Source of the DNA: Thermoleophilia bacterium
GTDB lineage: Bacteria > Actinomycetota > Thermoleophilia > Solirubrobacterales > 70-9
Length of the DNA: 64,000 nucleotides
NCBI GenBank assembly: GCA_016649615.1
Contig: JAENXK010000001.1
Coordinates: 21,661 to 85,660, forward strand
Reading direction: 5' to 3'
Both the position numbers and the translations under genes were made by a program. Position 1 is the first letter of the stretch. The number at the start of each line of letters is the position of its first letter. This document shows, piece after piece, positions 1-8,274 of this stretch. The notes under the pieces were generated by a model, which saw nothing but the letters and a program-made list of their open reading frames with translations, searched no databases and was not told the origin of the DNA.

Positions 1-516
1 GATCCTGCCGATCCCGGCAGCGGCCAGGTAGAGCGCGGTAGGCGCCCCGAGACCGCCGGCGCCGAGCAGCAGAACCTTGGCATCAAGCAGCTTCGCCTGG
101 CCTTCGACGCCGACTTCCGGCAGCAGTGTGTGGCGCGAGTAGCGGTCGCGCTGCTCGGGCGTGAGCGCCGAGGCCGCGACAACCGGAAGGCCCTGGTCCT
201 GCCAGTCAATGATCCCGCCGGCTACCGAGGCGACGTCTTCATAGCCCATTTCGGCCAACTTCTCGGCCGCGGCCAGCGAGCGGGCCCCGACACGGCAATA
301 GACGATTGTGCGGGCGGTCCTGTCCGGCGCCTTGCTTTCAATCTCGGCGGCGATCGTGGCCGGCGGAACCAGGATGCCGCCTTCGAGGTGCGCCTCGGCG
401 TACTCGTGCGGCTCGCGCGAGTCGATCAGCACCACTTCGGAATCCTGGATCTCGCCAAAGGCTTCCTGAGGCGTGATCTCCTGAACCGCTGTCGTCTTGG
501 TCGCATCGACTGACAT
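1..516 (-). CDS. Rhodanese-ThiF/MoeB fusion (partial, 3' end outside window)
   Basis: The reverse strand is open from an ATG at 516 to the window edge (172 codons). The N-terminal ~105 residues are a rhodanese domain: [16 protein letters not shown], then the active-site loop YCRVGARS with the persulfide-carrying Cys, then AGGIIDWQ. A ThiF/MoeB adenylylating domain follows: [12 protein letters not shown] and the nucleotide-binding loop [10 protein letters not shown], where the window ends. Enzymes of this class adenylylate and sulfurate the C-terminal glycine of ubiquitin-like sulfur carriers (MoaD, ThiS, CysO). The known MoeZ/MOCS3 arrangement puts ThiF first and rhodanese last, so the domain order here is reversed. 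The catalytic core lies beyond the window, so the exact substrate cannot be named. A weak AGGGGATT lies upstream of the ATG. Confidence 0.88.
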   Translation of the reverse strand, partial: MSVDATKTTAVQEITPQEAFGEIQDSEVVLIDSREPHEYAEAHLEGGILVPPATIAAEIESKAPDRTARTIVYCRVGARSLAAAEKLAEMGYEDVASVAGGIIDWQDQGLPVVAASALTPEQRDRYSRHTLLPEVGVEGQAKLLDAKVLLLGAGGLGAPTALYLAAAGIGRI

Positions 517-753
517 ATCTGTGAATCCCCTAAATCTCTATCAGGTTTCCAGTACTTCATAAACTATAGCGGGATGGCGGAATCGGCACCCGGAACCCCG
601 GCACCTGGAGGGTCAGGCGGTGTTTTCCTCCGGTCGAATCCCCCCCGCCGGTCGAGGCTCCCCCGGTAGGCTTGCAGACGAAATCCGACCCCGGAGGGAC
701 CCGGCACCGGAACCCCCGAGCGAGGTCAGTCCAGCACCATCGAGGAGAAAACC

Positions 754-1506
754 ATGCCGGCTTCAGGCAACCGCAGTAGCGATGATCAGGTTTCCGTGAG
801 CGGAAACGCCTACGCCTTCGTCTTCGGCGAGAACACCGCCCGCCTGGAAGGCGCAGAGATCCGGATCGCCGAACTGCCGGACCTGGGAACGGTCGCCGGA
901 CCCAACGGCGCCTACTCGCTCCGGGTCCCTGACCGGACCCTGATCACGCCGTACGCGACCGTGCCCGGCTATCACCGGACCTATCTCCAGACGTTTTTCA
1001 CGACGGGCCGCAATCTCGAGCGGGTCAACTTCCAGGTCCCCGAAGAGCCCGTGTACGAGGCGCTGGCCGGGATCGTCGGAGCCGAGTTGGACCCGGACAG
1101 CAGCGAACTCCTGGGGTCGGCCGTGGTCTCGACCTTCTTCCAGAAGGAGGGACGCGGGTTCGATGACTTTGATGATTTCCACGACTTCCGTCCGCACGGC
1201 ATCGCCGATGCTCAGGCAGAAATGACCGACCGGAGCGGGAAGCCGGCCGGCAAGCCGGTCTACTTCAACAGCGACGTGATCCCGGCTGCCGAGCTGGACA
1301 GCTCCAGCGGAGACGGCGGGGTGCTCTGGGCGAACGTCCCGTCAGGCGACTACTTGATCACCGGCAGCCATCCGAGCCTGCGCTTTTCAAGCTTCCGGGC
1401 AACCTGCCGGCCCGGTCGCCTGATCAACGCAAATCCACCCTGGGGACTTTTCGAGATGGCGCCCGGCGAGGATGAAAACCCGGCCGTGGCCGGAGCCCCT
1501 GCTTAG
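754..1506 (+). CDS. Carboxypeptidase-regulatory-like domain protein, function unknown
   Basis: This is a 250-residue protein with a convincing ribosome site (GAGGAG about 8 nt before the ATG). Residues ~15-75 resemble a transthyretin-like/carboxypeptidase regulatory beta-sandwich: a segment about alterations ('LEGAEIRIAELPDLGTVAGPNGAYSL', described here by position 30-55) followed by PDRTLI and PGYHRTYLQTF. A second half contains AGKPVYFNSDVIP and a further beta-rich segment ending in SGDYLITGSHP. There is no signal peptide, so it is probably cytoplasmic. It stands alone, convergent with htpX and overlapping its 3' end by 4 nt. No catalytic motif is visible and I cannot assign a function. Confidence 0.75.
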   Translation: MPASGNRSSDDQVSVSGNAYAFVFGENTARLEGAEIRIAELPDLGTVAGPNGAYSLRVPDRTLITPYATVPGYHRTYLQTFFTTGRNLERVNFQVPEEPVYEALAGIVGAELDPDSSELLGSAVVSTFFQKEGRGFDDFDDFHDFRPHGIADAQAEMTDRSGKPAGKPVYFNSDVIPAAELDSSSGDGGVLWANVPSGDYLITGSHPSLRFSSFRATCRPGRLINANPPWGLFEMAPGEDENPAVAGAPA

Positions 1507-2372
1507 AGCGAGGGACGCATCTGGCGCAGCCGCTTCACCCGCTCGTCAATCGGGGGGTGGGTCGAGAAGAGCGCGGCCATGCCCTTCGCCTTGAACGGCT
1601 TGACGATGTAGAGCGGCTCCGAGGCCTCGCTGACATGGCCTTTCATCGGGATGTTCTCAGCCCCCTGCTCCAGTCTGAGCAGTGCGCTGGCGAGGGACTC
1701 GGGATTGCCGCAGATCGCGGCTCCGCCGGCGTCAGCGGCGTATTCGCGCTGGCGCGACACCGCCATCTGGATGATCGCGGCCGCCAGCGGTGCCAGCAGC
1801 ACCATCGCCAGCGCCCCGACCAGGCCGAGCGGCGAGTTGTTGTCGTTGCCGAACCAGAGCAGCATGTATCCGATGTAGGTGATCGCCGCGCCGATCGTCG
1901 CGGCGACCGTCTGGATCAGGATGTCGCGGTGCTTGATGTGGGCCAGCTCGTGAGCGACCACGCCGCGCAGCTCGTCGGTCGAGAGCAGCCGGGTGATGCC
2001 CTCGGTCACGGCCACCGCCGAGTGGTTGTAGTTGCGTCCGGTGGCAAAGGCGTTGGGCTGTTCCTGGGGAATCACATACAGACGGGGCATCGGGATCTCG
2101 GCCCGCTGGCAGAGCTCGCGCACCATCTGGAAGTACTGCGGGTTCTCCGACTCCTCCATCGGCTGGGCCCGGCTCATCTTCAGGGCCATCTTGTCGCTGA
2201 AGAAGTAGGAGAAGAAGTTCATCGCCACCGCGAAGCCGAGGAACATCAGGGTCGTGCTCGGGTTGCCGCCACTCACCAAATAGCCGATCGCGACCAGCAG
2301 GCCCGAGAGCGTCGCCAAGAGGATGGTCGTCCTCAGGGTGGCGCTGAAAGTTGACTGTCTGGTGGTGGTCAT
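1503..2372 (-). CDS. htpX: M48 family zinc metalloprotease HtpX
   Basis: Membrane-bound quality-control protease that degrades misfolded membrane proteins. The 289-residue protein has two N-terminal membrane segments (ILLATLSGLLVAIGYLV and TLMFLGFAVAMNFFSYF), then the zinc motif VAHELAHIKH (HExxH), two further hydrophobic segments, and the downstream Glu region REYAADAGGA that supplies the third zinc ligand. The C-terminus STHPPIDERVKRLRQM is typical of HtpX. The open frame extends 28 codons upstream, but I chose the ATG at 2372 because AAGGAG lies 6 nt before it and the protein then begins MTTTRQSTF, in line with family starts. Confidence 0.95.
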   Translation of the reverse strand: MTTTRQSTFSATLRTTILLATLSGLLVAIGYLVSGGNPSTTLMFLGFAVAMNFFSYFFSDKMALKMSRAQPMEESENPQYFQMVRELCQRAEIPMPRLYVIPQEQPNAFATGRNYNHSAVAVTEGITRLLSTDELRGVVAHELAHIKHRDILIQTVAATIGAAITYIGYMLLWFGNDNNSPLGLVGALAMVLLAPLAAAIIQMAVSRQREYAADAGGAAICGNPESLASALLRLEQGAENIPMKGHVSEASEPLYIVKPFKAKGMAALFSTHPPIDERVKRLRQMRPSL

Positions 2373-2528
2373 TCGATCTCCTTGGAGTAGGTGAAACGGG
2401 GAACATTCCGGAAAGCTGGGACATGAAGTCTGCCTCAACTGCCCGGTCTTGTCCATAGGGGGAGCCCCCCGGATCGCTACTCTCGCCTACCCAGCACCCC
2501 ACCGGACAATCGAGAAGACTTAGCCGAA

Positions 2529-3563
2529 ATGAAGCACCGCCCGATCTTCACCGAAGTCCTGATCCTGAATGCGGCAATGGTCACCCTGGCCACGATCGGC
2601 GCGGCGCTCGTCGCGGGACTCAGCTGGGGGCGGGCCGAGGCGCTGATCCCTCTGGTCGCGATCGCGGTCGGCCTGACCTGTCTGCTGAACGTGGCCCTCC
2701 TCCGTCGCCGCTTCAATCCCCTGGAGACCCTGATCGACGAAATGGAGAAGGTCGACCTCAGCACGCCGGGGGCGAACCTGCCTCCCGGAATCGACGGTAA
2801 GGCAGAGACCGAGGAGGTCGAGCGGCTCGAGCTCGCCTTCCTGAGGATGATGCGCCGGCTCGAGGCCGAACGGCGGCGGAGCTCCAGCGCAGCGCTCGAG
2901 GCCCAGGAGGAAGAGCGCGCCCGGGTCGCCCGCGACCTTCACGACCAGGTGAACCAGTCGCTGACCGGCGTGCTGCTCAGGCTGGAGGCGGCCCGGGCCA
3001 CCGCTCCACCCGAGCTGCGGGCCGAGATCGCCGAAACCAGGGAACTCGCACACCGGGCGATGGATGAGCTGCTCACCGTCGCCCGCCAGCTCCGGCCGAC
3101 GGCGCTCGACGACCTCGGCCTGCGGGCCGCCATCGGAGGCCAGGTCGAGCAGTTCCGCCGGCCCGGGGTCGAGACCGGGTTCACCTGCGAAGGGGATCCG
3201 GGAGGGCTCGATCCCGACACCCAGCTGGTGATCTACCGGGTCTGCCAGGAGGCACTCGGCAACGCGATCCGCCACAGCGGGGCCGGGCGGATCGAGGTCA
3301 CCCTGAAGCAGGATGGCGACCGGGTCGTGCTCGAGGTGAGCGACGACGGCTCGGGGTTCAGCTTCGCCGAGTCGAATACCGGCCTCGGCCTCGGCGGCAT
3401 GCGCGAGCGGGCGCTGCTCGCCGGCGGTGAGCTCAACATCGAGTCCCGCCCGGGACGCGGCACCACGGTGCGGCTGGCCGTGCCTGACCGCAGCAGGGGG
3501 GCGGACCGGCGGCAACCAGATCGGGCGGACGCGCGGGAGACGGGTCGGGTGGACAGCGCATGA
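2529..3563 (+). CDS. Two-component sensor histidine kinase (NarL-partner type, HisKA_3)
   Basis: The 344-residue protein has two membrane segments near the N-terminus (residues ~9-58) with almost no extracellular loop, so it probably senses within the membrane or through a partner. A HAMP-like linker follows (NPLETLIDEMEKVDL). The phosphoacceptor box is ARDLHDQVNQSLTG, the HisKA_3 signature with His after DL. The C-terminal ATPase carries an N-box (VCQEALGNAIRHS) and G-boxes (DDGSGF, GLGLGGMRERA, GRGTTVRL). It overlaps the response regulator gene by ATGA, so the two are translationally coupled and form a cognate pair. The signal is unknown. Confidence 0.93.
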   Translation: MKHRPIFTEVLILNAAMVTLATIGAALVAGLSWGRAEALIPLVAIAVGLTCLLNVALLRRRFNPLETLIDEMEKVDLSTPGANLPPGIDGKAETEEVERLELAFLRMMRRLEAERRRSSSAALEAQEEERARVARDLHDQVNQSLTGVLLRLEAARATAPPELRAEIAETRELAHRAMDELLTVARQLRPTALDDLGLRAAIGGQVEQFRRPGVETGFTCEGDPGGLDPDTQLVIYRVCQEALGNAIRHSGAGRIEVTLKQDGDRVVLEVSDDGSGFSFAESNTGLGLGGMRERALLAGGELNIESRPGRGTTVRLAVPDRSRGADRRQPDRADARETGRVDSA

Positions 3564-4189
3564 GGATCGTGATCGCCGATGACCACGGGATCGTTCGCTC
3601 CGGAATCCGTCTGCTGCTCGAGCGCCAGGACGACCTCGAAGTCGTCGCCGAAGCCGCTGACGGCGTTCAGGCCCGCGACCTGGTGATCAGCGAGCGTCCC
3701 GACCTGGCCATCCTCGACGTGAAGATGCCGGGGCTGACCGGCCTCCAGGTGACGCGCGAGGTCAAGCAGCAGGTGCCCGGGGTGGCGGTCCTGATCCTCT
3801 CGATGCACGATGACGAGCGCTACCTGTTCGAGGCGCTCAGGGCCGGAGCCTCCGGATACGTGCTCAAGTCGCAGGCCGACTCCGACCTGCTGGCGGCGAT
3901 CGATTCGGTCAGGCGCGACGAGCCCTTTCTCAGCCCGGGTGCCCAGAGGGCCCTGATCCGCGACCTGCTCGAACGGGGCAGCCACGACGACTCGGGGCTC
4001 ACCCCGCGCGAAGAGGAGATCGTCAAGCTCGTGGCCGAGGCGAATACGACCAGGGAGATCGCCGGGATGCTGCACCTCTCCGAGAAAACCGTGGAAAACC
4101 ACCGAGCCAACGCGATGAAGAAACTCGGCATGAGGGACCGGGTCGAGCTGGTCCGCTTCGCGATTCGGCAGGGTTTGATCGAGCCGTGA
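3560..4189 (+). CDS. LuxR/NarL-family response regulator
   Basis: The 209-residue regulator has an N-terminal receiver domain (MRIVIADDHGIVRSG; acidic pocket ADD, phospho-acceptor Asp in DLAILDVKMPG, conserved Lys in YVLKSQ) and a C-terminal LuxR-type helix-turn-helix (LTPREEEIVKLVAEANTTREIA, continuing to LSEKTVENHRANAMKKLG). It is the output partner of the overlapping upstream kinase. The downstream GNAT gene overlaps its stop (GTGA), so all three genes are likely in one transcript. Target promoters cannot be read from the sequence. Confidence 0.95.
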   Translation: MRIVIADDHGIVRSGIRLLLERQDDLEVVAEAADGVQARDLVISERPDLAILDVKMPGLTGLQVTREVKQQVPGVAVLILSMHDDERYLFEALRAGASGYVLKSQADSDLLAAIDSVRRDEPFLSPGAQRALIRDLLERGSHDDSGLTPREEEIVKLVAEANTTREIAGMLHLSEKTVENHRANAMKKLGMRDRVELVRFAIRQGLIEP

Positions 4190-4890
4190 CGGCTGACCGC
4201 GCCGAAGCCATCGCAGCCCCGGGCGGGGCGGAGCAACCCGCCCCCGCAAACGAACGAGTGACGCTCGCCCCGGGGATCGAGTTCCTGATCCGGCCCATCC
4301 GGCCGACCGACAAGCACCTGATGACCACCGGATTCGAGGAGCTCACGCCTCAGACCAGGTTCCAGCGCTTCTTCGCCCCGGTCGCCAGGCTCAGTTCGAG
4401 CGATCTGGCCTACCTGACGGAAATCGACCACGTCGACCATGAGGCCCTGATCGCGATCGACCCGGAGGACGGCGCGCTCGTCGGCGTCGCCCGATATGTC
4501 CGGACCCGGCCACCGAACGAAGCCGAAGTGGCGATCATCGTGGCCGACGCCTGGCACGGGAAGGGGGTCGGCACAGCCCTGCTCACCCGTCTGGCCCGCC
4601 GGGCGGCCGATGAAGGGGTCGAGTTCTTCCTGGCCCTGGTCCTGGTCGAGAACAATTCGGCCCGGGAGCTCTTCGAGGGACTGGTGCCGGGAATGAGCGA
4701 AACATCTCATTCCAGTCCGGGCCAGGTCGAGGTCCGGATCGAGCTGCCGCGACCGGGTGGATTCGAGGGATCGGCCCTGGCCCGGATCTTCAGCTCCTCG
4801 GCCGGTGGAACGCTTACCGTTTCGCCCTGGCGACGCCTGAGGCGCCGTCTGATGCGGAATCGGCGCCGGCGGCAGAAGAAACCTGACTAA
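4186..4890 (+). CDS. GNAT-family N-acetyltransferase
   Basis: The 234-residue protein starts with GTG overlapping the response regulator stop. Residues ~25-165 form a GNAT fold of the type seen in the C-terminal domain of protein lysine acetyltransferases: IRPIRPTDKHLMTTGFEELTPQTRFQRFF near the start and the acetyl-CoA pyrophosphate loop WHGKGVGTALL. The 'PQTRFQRFF' segment is typical of Pat-like acetyltransferases acting on proteins such as acyl-CoA synthetases. The last ~40 residues are very basic (RRLRRRLMRNRRRRQ) and look like a disordered tail. Protein acetylation is an inference; the substrate is unknown. Confidence 0.85.
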   Translation: MTADRAEAIAAPGGAEQPAPANERVTLAPGIEFLIRPIRPTDKHLMTTGFEELTPQTRFQRFFAPVARLSSSDLAYLTEIDHVDHEALIAIDPEDGALVGVARYVRTRPPNEAEVAIIVADAWHGKGVGTALLTRLARRAADEGVEFFLALVLVENNSARELFEGLVPGMSETSHSSPGQVEVRIELPRPGGFEGSALARIFSSSAGGTLTVSPWRRLRRRLMRNRRRRQKKPD

Positions 4891-4909
4891 TGCTCTAGGA
4901 TTTGATTTC

Positions 4910-5380
4910 ATGCTGTTTTCGACCAAAGCCGAGTACGGGGTCCGCCTGATGGTGGAGCTGGGCCGGCAGCCCGATTCGGGGCCGGTTTCACTGGGCGCGG
5001 TGGCCGAGGTCGAGCGCCTTCCGCTCTCTTACCTGGAGCACTTGGTGGCGAAACTCCGCCGGGCCGAACTGGTCACTTCGACCCGCGGGGCGAGGGGCGG
5101 CTACAGCCTGGCCCGGCCGGCTGGGCAGATCACGATGCTCGAAGTGGTCGAGTCACTCGAGGGGCAGATTGCCCCGATGGAGTGCTTTCACGAGAGCCCG
5201 GAGGGCAAGGTCCTCTGCTCACACGAGGCCGACAGCGACCGGGCCTGCGCGACCAAACTGCTCTGGACCCGGGTTCAGGGCGGGGTCAACAAGGCTCTGG
5301 CCGGGACCACCCTGGCCGAACTGGTCGAGTTTTCCGGTCCGATCGAAGAAAGCCGGCAGGCCGTCGGCAGCCCCGCCTGA
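4910..5380 (+). CDS. Rrf2-family iron-sulfur-type transcriptional regulator (SUF regulator candidate)
   Basis: The 156-residue protein has an Rrf2 winged helix (MLFSTKAEYGVRLMVEL; LPLSYLEHLVAKLRRAELVTSTRGARGGYSLARP) and three cysteines at positions 92, 103 and 113 (ECFHES, VLCSHE, RACATK). That is the usual place for [2Fe-2S] or [4Fe-4S] ligands in IscR, NsrR and RsrR. It sits 42 nt upstream of sufC in the same direction, so it probably senses cluster supply and controls the suf genes. This differs from many actinobacteria, where an ArsR-like SufR leads the operon. The cluster type is inferred. Confidence 0.92.
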   Translation: MLFSTKAEYGVRLMVELGRQPDSGPVSLGAVAEVERLPLSYLEHLVAKLRRAELVTSTRGARGGYSLARPAGQITMLEVVESLEGQIAPMECFHESPEGKVLCSHEADSDRACATKLLWTRVQGGVNKALAGTTLAELVEFSGPIEESRQAVGSPA

Positions 5381-5422
5381 CCAGCGACAGAATCCAACGC
5401 AACACGAAACGGAGCCATTCTC

Positions 5423-6190
5423 TTGGCAGAGCTAGAGATCAGAAATCTTCACGTCAGCGTCGAGGACAAAGAGATCCTCCGCGGCCTCGACCTCACGGTC
5501 GAAAAGGGCAAGATCCATGCCCTGATGGGTCCGAACGGGTCCGGCAAGTCGACCCTGGCCAACGCGATCATGGGCCACCCCGCACTCGAAATCACTGAAG
5601 GCTCGATCCACTTCAACGGTGAGGACATCACCGAGGCCGCCCCCGACGAGCGTTCGCGGGCCGGCATATTCATGGCATTCCAGTACCCGGTCGCGATCCC
5701 CGGGGTCGCGGTGAGCAAGTACCTGCGAACGATCCTCAACTCGCACCGCGAGGCCCAGGGCGAGGCCCCGCTCAAAATCCGCGAGTTCGCCGCCAGGGCG
5801 CGCGAAGCGATGGAGCTGGCGAACATCCCCCAGGACTTTTCCAGCCGGTACCTCAACGACGGCTTCTCGGGCGGCGAAAAGAAGCGGATGGAACTGCTCC
5901 AGCTGGCGCTGCTCGAACCACAGATGGCGATTCTCGACGAGACCGACTCCGGGCTCGACATCGATGCCCTGCGCACCGTGGCTGCCGGCATCAACAAGTT
6001 CTCTGGGCCCGACATGGGCGCCCTCATCATCACCCACTACCAGCGACTCCTCCACATGGTCAAGCCGGATGCGGTCCACGTGATGTATGAAGGCCGGATC
6101 GTCAAGGAAGGCGGCGCCGAACTGGTCGACCAACTCGAATCCGAAGGCTACGGCTGGATCAAGGAGGAGGTCGAGGCGGGGGCCGCATGA
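5423..6190 (+). CDS. sufC: Fe-S cluster assembly ATPase SufC
   Basis: The 255-residue ABC-type ATPase of the SufBCD scaffold starts at TTG. Walker A is GPNGSGKST (residues 36-44), the signature is FSGGEKKR, and Walker B is MAILDETDSGLD. The insert FSGGEKKRMELLQ and the DETDSGLDIDAL stretch are specific to SufC rather than to transporters, and no membrane subunit is adjacent. ATP hydrolysis drives conformational change of SufB-SufD during cluster building. The stop overlaps the sufS start (ATGA), which implies coupled translation. SufC and SufS lie in the first half of the split suf locus. Confidence 0.97.
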   Translation: MAELEIRNLHVSVEDKEILRGLDLTVEKGKIHALMGPNGSGKSTLANAIMGHPALEITEGSIHFNGEDITEAAPDERSRAGIFMAFQYPVAIPGVAVSKYLRTILNSHREAQGEAPLKIREFAARAREAMELANIPQDFSSRYLNDGFSGGEKKRMELLQLALLEPQMAILDETDSGLDIDALRTVAAGINKFSGPDMGALIITHYQRLLHMVKPDAVHVMYEGRIVKEGGAELVDQLESEGYGWIKEEVEAGAA

Positions 6191-7461
6191 CCTCCCCGGC
6201 CCCGACCTCCGCGGCCTCCCCGGTCCGGGCAGGAAACAGGTCGCTGGAATCGATCCGGGCCGAGTTTCCGATCCTCGAGCGCCAGGTCAAAGGCGAGCCT
6301 CTGGCCTACCTCGACAACGGCTCGACCGGCCAGAAACCGGCCGCGGTGATCGAGACTGTCGACCGCTTCTATCGCGAGCACAACGCCAACGTGCACCGCG
6401 GGGTCCACACTCTTTCGGAGGAGGCGACTGCGCTCTACGAGGGAGCCCGGCAGACGGTCGCGAATCACATCGGCGCCGACTCCCGCGAAATCGTCTTCAC
6501 CCACAACGCCACGGCCGCTCTCAATCTGGCCGCGAGTTCCTGGGGCCGGGCCAACCTCGGTCCGGGTGACCGCGTCCTGCTGACCGAGATGGAACACCAC
6601 TCCAACATCGTGCCCTGGTACCTGATCGCCGAACAGACCGGAGCCGAGCTCGACTGGGTCACGGTCGACGACAGCGGCCGGCTCGACGAGGAGTCCCTCG
6701 CCGCCGGCCTTGCCCGCGAACCGAAGATTTTCGCCCTGGCCCACGTATCGAACGTGCTGGGCACGATAAATCCGGTCGCCACGATCGTCGCCCGGGCAAA
6801 GGCCGCCGGGGCGGTCACGGTGATTGACGGAGCCCAGGCCGCGCCGAAGATGGTGCTCGACATGGCCGCGATCGGAGCCGATTTCTACGCCTTTACCGGA
6901 CACAAGCTCTACGGCCCCACCGGGATAGGCGTGCTGTACGGGCGCCGCGAACTGCTCGACGGGATGGAGCCCTTCGAGGGCGGCGGCTCGATGATCAGCA
7001 AGGTGAGCAAAGAGAAGATCACCTGGGCCTCGGTCCCCGCGAAATTCGAGGCGGGAACCCCACCAATCGCCCAGGCGGCCGGTCTCGGAACCGCGGTGGA
7101 ATGGGTCGACGGGGTCGGCCCGGACAGGATCGCCGAACACGAACGCGAACTGACCGCCTACGCCCTGCCCCGCCTGGCCGAGGTTCCCGGCATGACCCTG
7201 TTCGGACCCCCCGATACCACCGACCGGGCGGGGATCATCTCGTTCGACCTGGACGGCGTGCACCCGCATGACGTGGCCGAGATCCTCGACCGCCACGGCG
7301 TCGCGGTCCGGGCCGGCCACCACTGCGCCCAGGTCCTGATGAAGAGGCTCGACGTAGCGGCCACCACCAGAGCCAGCTTCGCCGTCTTCAATACCACCGA
7401 GGAGATCGACCGCCTGATCGAGGCCCTTCACGACGCCCGCCGCATATTCGGGCTTCAGTAG
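6187..7461 (+). CDS. sufS: Cysteine desulfurase SufS
   Basis: The 424-residue PLP enzyme of the group II cysteine desulfurases mobilises sulfur from L-cysteine as a persulfide. The sequence shows VHRGVHTLSEEAT, HHSNIVPW, DGAQAAPKMVLDM, the PLP-binding lysine in FTGHKLYGPTG, and the catalytic Cys in RAGHHCAQVLM near residue 380. The short loop around this Cys is typical of SufS, which needs SufU or SufE as sulfur acceptor; sufU is present at 9.06 kb. It has an extra ~20-residue Ser/Ala/Pro-rich N-terminus before SLESIRAEFPIL. Confidence 0.97.
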   Translation: MTSPAPTSAASPVRAGNRSLESIRAEFPILERQVKGEPLAYLDNGSTGQKPAAVIETVDRFYREHNANVHRGVHTLSEEATALYEGARQTVANHIGADSREIVFTHNATAALNLAASSWGRANLGPGDRVLLTEMEHHSNIVPWYLIAEQTGAELDWVTVDDSGRLDEESLAAGLAREPKIFALAHVSNVLGTINPVATIVARAKAAGAVTVIDGAQAAPKMVLDMAAIGADFYAFTGHKLYGPTGIGVLYGRRELLDGMEPFEGGGSMISKVSKEKITWASVPAKFEAGTPPIAQAAGLGTAVEWVDGVGPDRIAEHERELTAYALPRLAEVPGMTLFGPPDTTDRAGIISFDLDGVHPHDVAEILDRHGVAVRAGHHCAQVLMKRLDVAATTRASFAVFNTTEEIDRLIEALHDARRIFGLQ

Positions 7462-7501
7462 CCAACGTCAGATTCACGGCCCGGGAACAGACCCTTCTCC
7501 C

Positions 7502-7777
7502 ATGGATAGCTTTCCCGAAGAAGACGTTGCCGCCGGCCGTGCCGATCGGACACTCCAACAGGAGCATTCCCCGGACGAACTCGGTCCGGAGATGAGGGCC
7601 GAATTCGAACAGGTTCGCCTGAGGAGGATTGAAGAGGGCTTCAGCGAGGGGATCCTATGGATCTACTTTCGCTCACCCGAAGAAACCTGGCAGGCCCTGT
7701 ACGGTCGCGAAGGTTGGCTGCTCTACGATCCCGCGACGGGGACACAGCTTGACTTCAGGCTGACGGTCATGAACTGA
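7502..7777 (+). CDS. Conserved-looking small protein, function unknown
   Basis: The 91-residue acidic protein has an N-terminal half that is charged and helix-prone (ELGPEMRAEFEQVRLRRIEEG) and a C-terminal half that is aromatic (GILWIYFRSPEETWQALYG, REGWLLYDPATGTQLDFR), which suggests a small beta-sheet domain. There is no signal peptide. It follows sufS by 40 nt in the same direction and may be co-transcribed, but nothing links it to Fe-S assembly. The regular amphipathic pattern supports a real gene; I do not recognise the family. Confidence 0.6.
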   Translation: MDSFPEEDVAAGRADRTLQQEHSPDELGPEMRAEFEQVRLRRIEEGFSEGILWIYFRSPEETWQALYGREGWLLYDPATGTQLDFRLTVMN

Positions 7778-7783
7778 CAATCC

Positions 7784-7818
7784 GGCCGGGCCACGATCGG
7801 ACCGCCGTAAACCCGGCC
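7784..7818. terminator. Inverted repeat between convergent genes (possible terminator)
   Basis: GGCCGGG (7784-7790) pairs perfectly with CCCGGCC (7812-7818) across a 21-nt loop. It sits between the end of the small gene at 7777 and the end of the lipoprotein read-through frame at 7837. There is no T-run, so any termination role is a guess from position. Confidence 0.28.
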
Positions 7819-7965
7819 TCCGGCGCCTTGCCCCACCTACTCCTGCTGTCCAGAGTCCCTTCCAGAGACGGCCTGACCGGCCGCGTCCTCGATCCTGAGC
7901 CGCAGCTTGAGGGCCCGGTCTACTTTCGCGACCGAATACCGGAACGGGTACTCCTCGAACCAGTA

Positions 7966-8274
7966 TTAGACCTCATCGCCACCGTTGAACCAGACCACAT
8001 TTCCGCTGTTGGTAGGCTCCGGCAGGTTCTCTTCGGGAACCGGACCGAACGAAAAGATGAACCTGCTCTTCAGGCCGTCCTTCGACGTCGCGAATCCCCG
8101 AACCAGCCCCGGACGCGCCTCATTCTCCGGCAGCAGGCTCACTTCGGGCTTAAGCTCTTCCATCTCCTCCCTGAACTCGCCCGCGTTGTCCTCCGGGGTG
8201 GCGGTCCCGCATCCGAAGACAAGGGAAAGACCGATCAAAAGCGCGGCGCCGGTGACCAGCACGCCTCCGGACAT
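7966..8274 (-). CDS. Putative lipoprotein, probably cut short by an in-frame TAA
   Basis: The 102-residue protein begins MSGGVLVTGAALLIGLSLVFGC, a signal peptide with lipobox LVFGC (Cys 22), so it is predicted to be a lipid-anchored exported protein. The body contains EEMEELKPEVSLLPENEA and SRFIFSFGPVPEENLP. The start overlaps the rpiA stop (ATGA). The frame stops at TAA (7966-7968), yet the same frame continues without another stop for 42 codons to TAG at 7837-7839 and reads like protein (YWFEEYPFRYSVAKVDRALK, then LRLRIEDAAG). The complete gene was therefore probably 7837-8274. The TAA is either a real nonsense change or a base error. Function unknown. Confidence 0.62.
   Translation of the reverse strand: MSGGVLVTGAALLIGLSLVFGCGTATPEDNAGEFREEMEELKPEVSLLPENEARPGLVRGFATSKDGLKSRFIFSFGPVPEENLPEPTNSGNVVWFNGGDEV

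Noticed and set aside
5423..6190. ABC transporter ATPase for the 5.4 kb gene
   Set aside because: Context with sufS and the SufC-specific segments make it the SUF ATPase, not a transporter subunit.
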